A program made the position numbers and the translations under genes. A model generated the notes under the pieces. That model had not been told where the DNA came from. It did no database searches and saw nothing but the letters and a program-made list of their open reading frames with translations. From contig JAUTXW010000878.1 in assembly GCA_030620095.1 (NCBI GenBank), forward strand, positions 62,001 through 126,000: a stretch of DNA of 64,000 bases, in the 5' to 3' direction. The DNA comes from Kuschelorhynchus macadamiae (lineage: Eukaryota > Arthropoda > Insecta > Coleoptera > Curculionidae). Below are positions 57,801 to 64,000 of this stretch, piece by piece. Positions within the stretch are counted from its first letter, which is position 1; every line of letters starts with the position of its first letter.

Positions 57801-58673
57801 TTAACCCTAAATAAATAATTAATATTAATTGAATACCAAATAATATTGAGTATATGGTGTTTGAAAATACAATTATGATTCTGAAGTCCCAAAATAATCT
57901 CGCAGTGAGCCTTAAAAATTTTATTTTATTTTCAGAAACAACACATGTTGCTTGTGGAGAAGGGAGTCAAGGTAATATTGTGAAATATAAATGTTGGTTA
58001 ATCTGCTTTATGTATGTGTTTTTCTAGATACATCAGATCTCCAATTCAATCTTGAAGAGCATGATTACTGTAGTAATAGAGTTATGGTTACACCAAATAA
58101 TACGGAAGGTAAGCCAGCTTAATTTTAATTATTTATTGATGTTAAAGTATTTCTTTTAATTTTTTAGTCAGTGAAAATAGCATGAATATAAATAGTATAA
58201 AGTTACCACCAATTCTTAAAAAAAGAGGAAGACCTGCTGGTAGTGATGTCACGGCAATCGGATTACCAAAAAAGAAGAAAAAAATAAAGAAGCCTTTTAA
58301 TAAATTAAGCACAGCTGAAAAAACTAAAATTGTCCTTCCATGGATACTGAAATATCCAGAACAAGTGTATGCAAAAAAATGTCTACAAGAAAGTGATTTC
58401 AAGGACGTTGAAGAAGTTGATATTAGAATTACTGAAATAAATATAGCAATTATAAAAAAATTTTTCACCTTAGAAGCTTTTGAAAAATTAAAGGTGTTGA
58501 AAACAAAGAAGAAACTGAGTGGAATATGGACATGTGGATCTTGCAAGGAAGAAATTGGTAACTTTCCATGTATTAGATGTGATCGATGTCTTCACTGGTT
58601 TCATTTATCATGCTCAAAAAATTCTTATAATGGAATGTATTCAAATTGGCTATGTGCATTATGTTGTCAGTGA
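54823..58673 (+). pseudogene. MULE transposase, nine exons, SWIM/AT-hook/PHD, two lesions
   Basis: Nuclear cut-and-paste transposase. Exons read as 54823-54910, 54988-55160, 55381-55724, 56108-about 57412, 57531-57602, 57703-57777, 57936-57971, 58028-58108 and 58168-58673. All borders are GT/AG and mostly phase 1. Exons 1-2 carry a FLYWCH/ZSWIM-like N-terminus (RYVQFYRRDSR, then YSCIHGGKNF in the next frame: an extra base near 55096-55100). Exon 4 has the MULE core: LCIDGTFK (Asp about 56218), MADKDWSER (Asp about 56407), a CIFHVFK block and NNRVEAINQKLK (Glu about 56749). A SWIM finger begins CSCYFFNSMSL at about 57067, but its second half (the CxH pair) is missing and the frame shifts near 57100. 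Exon 9 has an AT-hook (KKRGRPAGS), a lysine run and a C-terminal PHD-like finger (WTCGSC, CIRCDRC, WFHLSC, CALCC). The triad is intact. Confidence 0.88.
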
Positions 58674-59589
58674 CTACTGTGTATCCTGCTGTAGTTATAT
58701 AATCTCTGTCGTAATTTAAACTAATGCAATATACTCTATGTTATATCATACATATAATTTGTGTTTTATTACATTCAGTAAATATTAAAATTTTATCGCA
58801 GATTTGACCTATGTAAGTAGTATAACTATTCTATGCTAAGACAGCCGTGGCTATATCAAACCGGACCAACGCTGTTAATCAAAATATTTAAAATCAAATG
58901 TCTTGATACTTAGCTATCGTGACACCTATGACCAATCAGGAGATCAGAATGATGTTAAGGCTGCTTTATTATATAATTTAAAAAGTATTTATTACAAAGT
59001 TTGGTCTCTTACTATAATTTAACAAGTACTTACGTGATGCAAAAGTTATTTTGCAAAATGTCAATTTATACTTCATATGTAGCAAATTTAAATTTAAAAA
59101 TTCTTCAGCGATACATTTAATTTAACCATTTTTTATTTAAAGCTTTTTGTCAAATTTACTTTACACAAATGGACATCTCATAATTTCAATGATTTTGCAA
59201 AAATATGAGGTAAAATTAAAATGAATCCTATCTGGATCTGGAAAAAAGGAACACACTGTAGATTTAAAAAAATATATAAAGTTTTGAGCCATTTTGTGTG
59301 CGAGGTGCATGAAATAAAATTACAAATTTAATACTTTTATCTTGAGAACGGAGCTTTTTAGGTCATAAAATTTGAAAAAAAAACTAATTTCAAATAACGC
59401 AACGGCATTTTTGGAAAGAAAGCGATGGTTTAAATACCGAGTCTAGAAAAATTACAATCGACTTATAAGTTTCTAGTTTAAATAAAATAAACAGACAATA
59501 TTAAAATTATATTTTGTATTCAAAATTCAAGAACAGGAGAACACAGTTACGCTCCCTATCTATTTCTTTTTAACGGATAACTAAATAAC
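58674..59589. other. 3' non-coding part of the MULE
   Basis: AT-rich interior between the transposase stop and the right inverted repeat. No second gene was found, which is unusual for a MULE only if it once carried one. Confidence 0.55.
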
Positions 59590-59658
59590 AAACGCCGTCC
59601 GTTTAACGGGCGGGGAATTAAAATAAGCTGTCCGTTTAACGGACGGGGAGTCACTGCC
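59590..59658 (-). repeat. Right TIR of the MULE, with two dyad sites
   Basis: Contains cgtccgtttaacgggcgggg (about 59596-59615) and gtccgtttaacggac (about 59630-59644), i.e. two dyads, then ggggagtcactgcc to 59658. The inner dyad is better preserved here than in the left repeat. Confidence 0.85.
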
Positions 59659-59667
59659 TAAAAATAA
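59659..59667. repeat. Right 9-bp target duplication of the MULE
   Basis: taaaaataa, a perfect match to the left copy. Confidence 0.95.
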
Positions 59668-59859
59668 AGGTTTGACTGAAGCTTTTGAGGTTAGTTATCT
59701 TCAAAAAATTATTGTAAATTATGTATGCAAAAATATTTACCTTATATCAATTTTTGTTCTGGTTTTGTACAAAAATCCATCTTGAGAAAAACGTCGTCCA
59801 ACTCTTATGGATCTATTTTTGCAATATGGAGAAAAAATACATTAAAGCCTAGTTCTCAG

Positions 59860-60175
59860 GACTACGTTGTGTCGCCAGCGTCACGTCGTTGACCAATCAG
59901 TATTGCGAATTAATTTCCCCTTTATCCCCACTGTTCTGTCGCCAGGCCACACAGGTGTAGTTGAAAATTTTCAACTACATCCCGAGTTATGTGTTCCATA
60001 ACGCTGACTAATTGTATATATTCACAAGAACTCGATTGCAGACATCAGCATATATTTTAATATAAATTGTATTCGTGAAATATTGTTAAGTTAGTTATAA
60101 GGCAGAATCTATGTAACTCGGTTCTCAAAATAAATTGTTTTTTAAAAAGTCAATTTCGGGTTTGCGAAACTTAAC
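59860..60175 (+). mobile_element. Gypsy-type long terminal repeat (5' LTR, left limit uncertain)
   Basis: The region contains a gaccaatcag CCAAT-like box (about 59891), an AATAAA signal (60129-60134) and a T-rich end, and stops immediately before a primer-binding site at 60176. The order CCAAT, polyadenylation signal, PBS and gag identifies a 5' LTR. The left limit is a guess, as the 3' LTR is not in the window. Confidence 0.6.
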
Positions 60176-60193
60176 TGGCGCAGTCGGGCACGG
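60176..60193 (+). promoter_or_regulatory. Primer-binding site of the Gypsy element
   Basis: tggcgcagtcgggcacgg. The tggcgcagtcgg core is the serine-tRNA-complementary site I recall from the Drosophila 17.6/297 group of Gypsy elements. Confidence 0.75.
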
Positions 60194-60535
60194 ATTTTGA
60201 TCGAACGGAAAAGACATACATCGCTAATCCGGTCTGTTTCAACAGTTCGTCGATCAAGAACCAAAAAATAGAAAAAAAGAAGTTTGCAGCCCTCGAGAAC
60301 CTACCAGAGAGAAGTCCAACATCGACCAAACCTCTGGGAACCTAGAATTAAGACGCCTGGGACACCTCACATCGGGATCCTCAAGGCAGTAGTTTAAGAA
60401 AAGGTAGCCAAGAAAAACAATGCAGTTTATCTTCGCTGGAATACTATTGTAAGTGCTCATTTCCTTCACAATTCCCATTTTTCCTAATTTTACATAGGCA
60501 TTTTATTTTATTTTTATACATGTACATTTCTTTTT
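60194..60535 (+). other. Leader between PBS and gag
   Basis: Untranslated leader of the Gypsy element. A gtaagt splice-donor-like site (about 60448-60453) and a ttttacatag acceptor-like site (about 60489-60498) hint at a leader intron; no gene is seen. Confidence 0.4.
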
Positions 60536-60840
60536 ATGTCTGACATTGACGAAATAATCACAAATTTGTCTCAATTAAGTGTAAGCTCGATCGACGAAAC
60601 TTATTCGACAGTTCTTGAAAATAATTTAGTTCTCGAAACATCTACACCAACAGAAAACATGAGTCGCGATATTCCACTTATGAGATATCAAGCCGATAAC
60701 ATTCCTCTCTTTGACGGTAATACTAAATTGCTTCAAAGATTTATCTGTTCATGTGAAAACTTTTTAAAAAATTTTCAAAATTCTACAAATGTTGACGACC
60801 CTATAAATGTAATACTTTTAGATACTGATAGTGCATATTT
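60536..60840 (+). pseudogene. Truncated Gypsy gag
   Basis: Start of a Gag polyprotein from ATG 60536. It has an acidic N-terminus, then DNIPLFDGNTKLLQRFICSC (about 60697-60756), the pattern (IP-F-G----L--FI--CE) that begins the capsid-like region of 17.6-type Gypsy Gag. Around 60835-60850 it changes into an unrelated repeat (cactggcccaaac family), so the rest of gag, pol and the 3' LTR are missing. The truncated frame runs to 60871 through the foreign sequence. It would not assemble particles. Confidence 0.7.
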
Positions 60841-60844
60841 TCCC

Positions 60845-60915
60845 CTAAACTACACCGGCCCAAACAGTTAGTGGACCGAAACTTCACTGGCCCAAACCGT
60901 CGAAATCCCGACAGA
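60845..60915. repeat. Second site of the cactggcccaaa / gtcgaaatcccgaca repeat
   Basis: Carries caccggcccaaac (60859) and cactggcccaaac (about 60883), followed by cgtcgaaatcccgacag, matching 34500-34576. It forms the break point of the Gypsy gag, so this unidentified element, or a recombination at it, truncated the LTR element. Confidence 0.6.
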
Positions 60916-62500
60916 TTGGAATGTGTGGAATGCGCCGCTAGCCCGACACTTTAAATACCGAATTGGCGAGCTACGCTACTGGCTAAAAATTCTTTAAATA
61001 GGCCTGCTGTGTTGTCAAGTTTTATTGATAAAAATAAATATATTTGTTGTTAACAGTACATTGACTGTTTTTTTTTGGTTTATTATAAAGCATTTGTTTA
61101 TCACAGGATAATATCTAATTAATGGAATAATGGAGATTGAATATTGTTATTCGTGCAGGTACTTTATTAAATATAATTTGTTTTAGGACCAATGCAAGTC
61201 TTCTTGATGTTTGATATAGGTATCGTAGACAAGGCTTTGGAAGTTAGTTCTGCTCGTATGTGCATTGCAGGTAGTAGTGACGTGTATATTATAGTGATAC
61301 TTGAGTACTTACAATTACTGTTGCTGAGAAAGTGTGTAGTTTAAGAACTAAAAAAGATGCACCATATGATAAATGTAGGGTCAACTTTATTATTAATTTT
61401 ATCTTTAATAAATTTTTTTGTTGCTGTAAAGTGTATCACATATTTTGTATATTGATTAAAGATATATAGCTAAAGTGGATTAGAAATTTGAAGATTTTTT
61501 TCCCATATTTTAAAAATATTAACTGTGGCCTATTTATATATTTTCTTCAGTTGGTATACACAATTGAGTAGTAAGTTAATTTAGTAAGTATGCAAGATAT
61601 TGCACATCTCACCTTTAATTTTTTTCAAAATCTAAGTATGGCTTAAGAAAAAGTTAGGTAGATGATATAATTATAAAGAACAAAAGTCTTTCGAAGATAC
61701 CCTCAATTAATTTCATGCTTTCAGGTTCTTAAGTTTATTCACTGGTATAAAGTAGTTTAGATCTTGTAAATTATTGTATCAATTAACTTATTAAAATATA
61801 AACTTTTATAGCCTAATCTTATAAAATTTCCTAAAAATATTACATCTTATCGTTGATTTTACCATATGTTGGGAACTGGCTGTCAAACTTATAAGACTGC
61901 ATATTGTTGAAAAAATTATGGTATATCTTTTAAAGTCTTTATTCAAGTAAATGTTAAGTTTTCTAAATAAATAGTTCCAAACCAGTGAAAAAGGTATCCT
62001 ACAATAGCTTTATACATAGATTCTGTCATATCACAATTAAATCAGCTGTACATTAAGGTATCATATTATAAAACTAATAATACTTAAGGTTGAGACAGTG
62101 TTTCAAGAAGGATAGACATTGACTGAAAGCATTATCCCATATAATACCTGTAGTGCCTTGTTTAATGTCCGACTAAGAAAAATATTTTTTAATTGAGAAA
62201 AATCTAGTTTAAACATTATATGTTAAATATTATTTAACTAACTTTGACATAATGTCATTATTTGTCAAAATAAACTAATAATAAATGGTGCCAAGGATAT
62301 ATAACCAAATCCCATTGGAATTTAAGAACAAATCATATTATATAATTAAACAAAAATCTTGAATACTTCAAAATGAAGTAAGCATTTCATGATTGCATAC
62401 GAATTTTGATTGATCATAAATTAAACGTTCATTTAACTTTTTTGTAAAAAAAAAATTGGTAAATGCAGAAGTTATAGATTTTTAATCCATTATTTTCTAT
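60916..62500. other. Non-coding stretch
   Basis: AT-rich DNA; no gene, repeat or element end recognised. Confidence 0.45.
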
Positions 62501-62501
62501 C

Positions 62502-62566
62502 TATACTGGGTGTTTTTTCAGAAAAGCATGACAATTTTTTTTTGTTTTGATGGTACACCCTGTATA
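62502..62566. repeat. Mini-hairpin with tatactgggtgt / acaccctgtata ends
   Basis: Twelve-base arms with one mismatch, 65 bp in all, alike in design to the hairpin at 17589-17633. A tgtcccataaaaaaattgag stretch at about 62812 carries a related ggggtgtccc motif, suggesting remains of a family ending in tacAGGGTGTCCC. Confidence 0.55.
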
Positions 62567-62569
62567 TGT

Positions 62570-63823
<1,254 letters not shown>

Positions 63824-64000
63824 AAAATTTAAAATGATCAGTAAAATTGAACTTTGTGACATTAAGAACTCAAATCATGATATTAACGGGCATATTTTTT
63901 TTCCTGATAGTATGGTGAACGTCAAATATTTTGTCTTGTGCGCAATTGGTCAAATCAGGAGTACTCGATGTACCTACATAAAAAAAATAATAGGATTGAA

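Larger units (their letters stand above)
54656..59658 (+). mobile_element. Autonomous Mutator-like (MULE) DNA transposon, 5.0 kb
   Basis: Bounded by inverted repeats of about 57 bp (ggcagtgactccccgtccgt ... and its complement), and by a perfect 9-bp target duplication, taaaaataa (54647-54655 and 59659-59667). It encodes one long spliced transposase with a MULE catalytic domain. The termini carry repeated gtccgtt-a-aacggac dyads. It lies next to the PHIS element, whose TTA duplication ends two bases before this one begins. The perfect duplication says the insertion is recent, while the gene has two lesions. Confidence 0.93.

Noticed and set aside
59860..60840. Intact endogenous retroviral element
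   Set aside because: Only one LTR, PBS and the beginning of gag are present; pol, env and 3' LTR are absent and gag is cut by another repeat.

Overview
The window looks like a gene-poor, AT-rich stretch of an insect nuclear genome (I favour a beetle or similar insect, from the element families only; the species cannot be named). No convincing host gene, tRNA or rRNA gene was seen. Almost everything recognisable is transposable-element DNA: CR1/Jockey-like and R1-like LINEs, Penelope-like elements (PLEs), BEL/Pao and Gypsy LTR elements, hAT, PIF/Harbinger-like and Mutator-like (MULE) DNA transposons, tRNA-derived SINEs, several kinds of MITE, satellites and AT microsatellites.

Layout. 1-20.7 kb is a graveyard of at least ten broken LINE copies on both strands, interrupted near 2.4-4.8 kb by a hAT element whose 8-bp target duplication (gactacga) is perfect, so the host LINE can be followed across it. 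20.7-27.4 kb holds small elements: two related minus-strand tRNA-derived SINEs, a non-autonomous hAT with another element inside it, an R1-like scrap and three tandem-repeat patches. 27.9-31.0 kb holds two PLE copies head to head, one split by a 128-bp TA-flanked MITE. 31.8-35.1 kb contains a BEL/Pao gag remnant and a Harbinger-like MITE. 35.85-41.0 kb is a foldback-like structure: about 119-141-bp satellite monomers in two opposed arms around a spacer made of a different ~90-bp repeat, bounded by short terminal inverted repeats. 42.0-44.2 kb has nested long hairpins, AT tracts and an element with ~45-bp inverted ends.

48.27-59.66 kb is the richest part. Two nearly complete autonomous DNA transposons stand side by side, only 4 bp apart if each target duplication is counted. 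The first (TTA duplication) carries a SWIM-YqaJ-PHD nuclease-like gene facing a spliced THAP-DDE transposase gene; the pairing suggests the PHIS group (PIF/Harbinger-ISL2EU). The second is a MULE with a perfect 9-bp duplication and a nine-exon transposase gene ending in an AT-hook and a PHD-like finger. In both, the DDE triads are intact while zinc-finger parts carry a stop, frameshifts or a deletion, so both look recently active but now disabled. A Gypsy LTR, primer-binding site and truncated gag follow at 59.9-60.8 kb. The window ends in non-coding DNA with a tandem duplication containing AT tracts.

The DNA transposon genes would act in the nucleus on their own inverted ends; the LINE, PLE and LTR fragments are not functional. 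All family calls come from reading motifs by eye; no alignment or database search was run.
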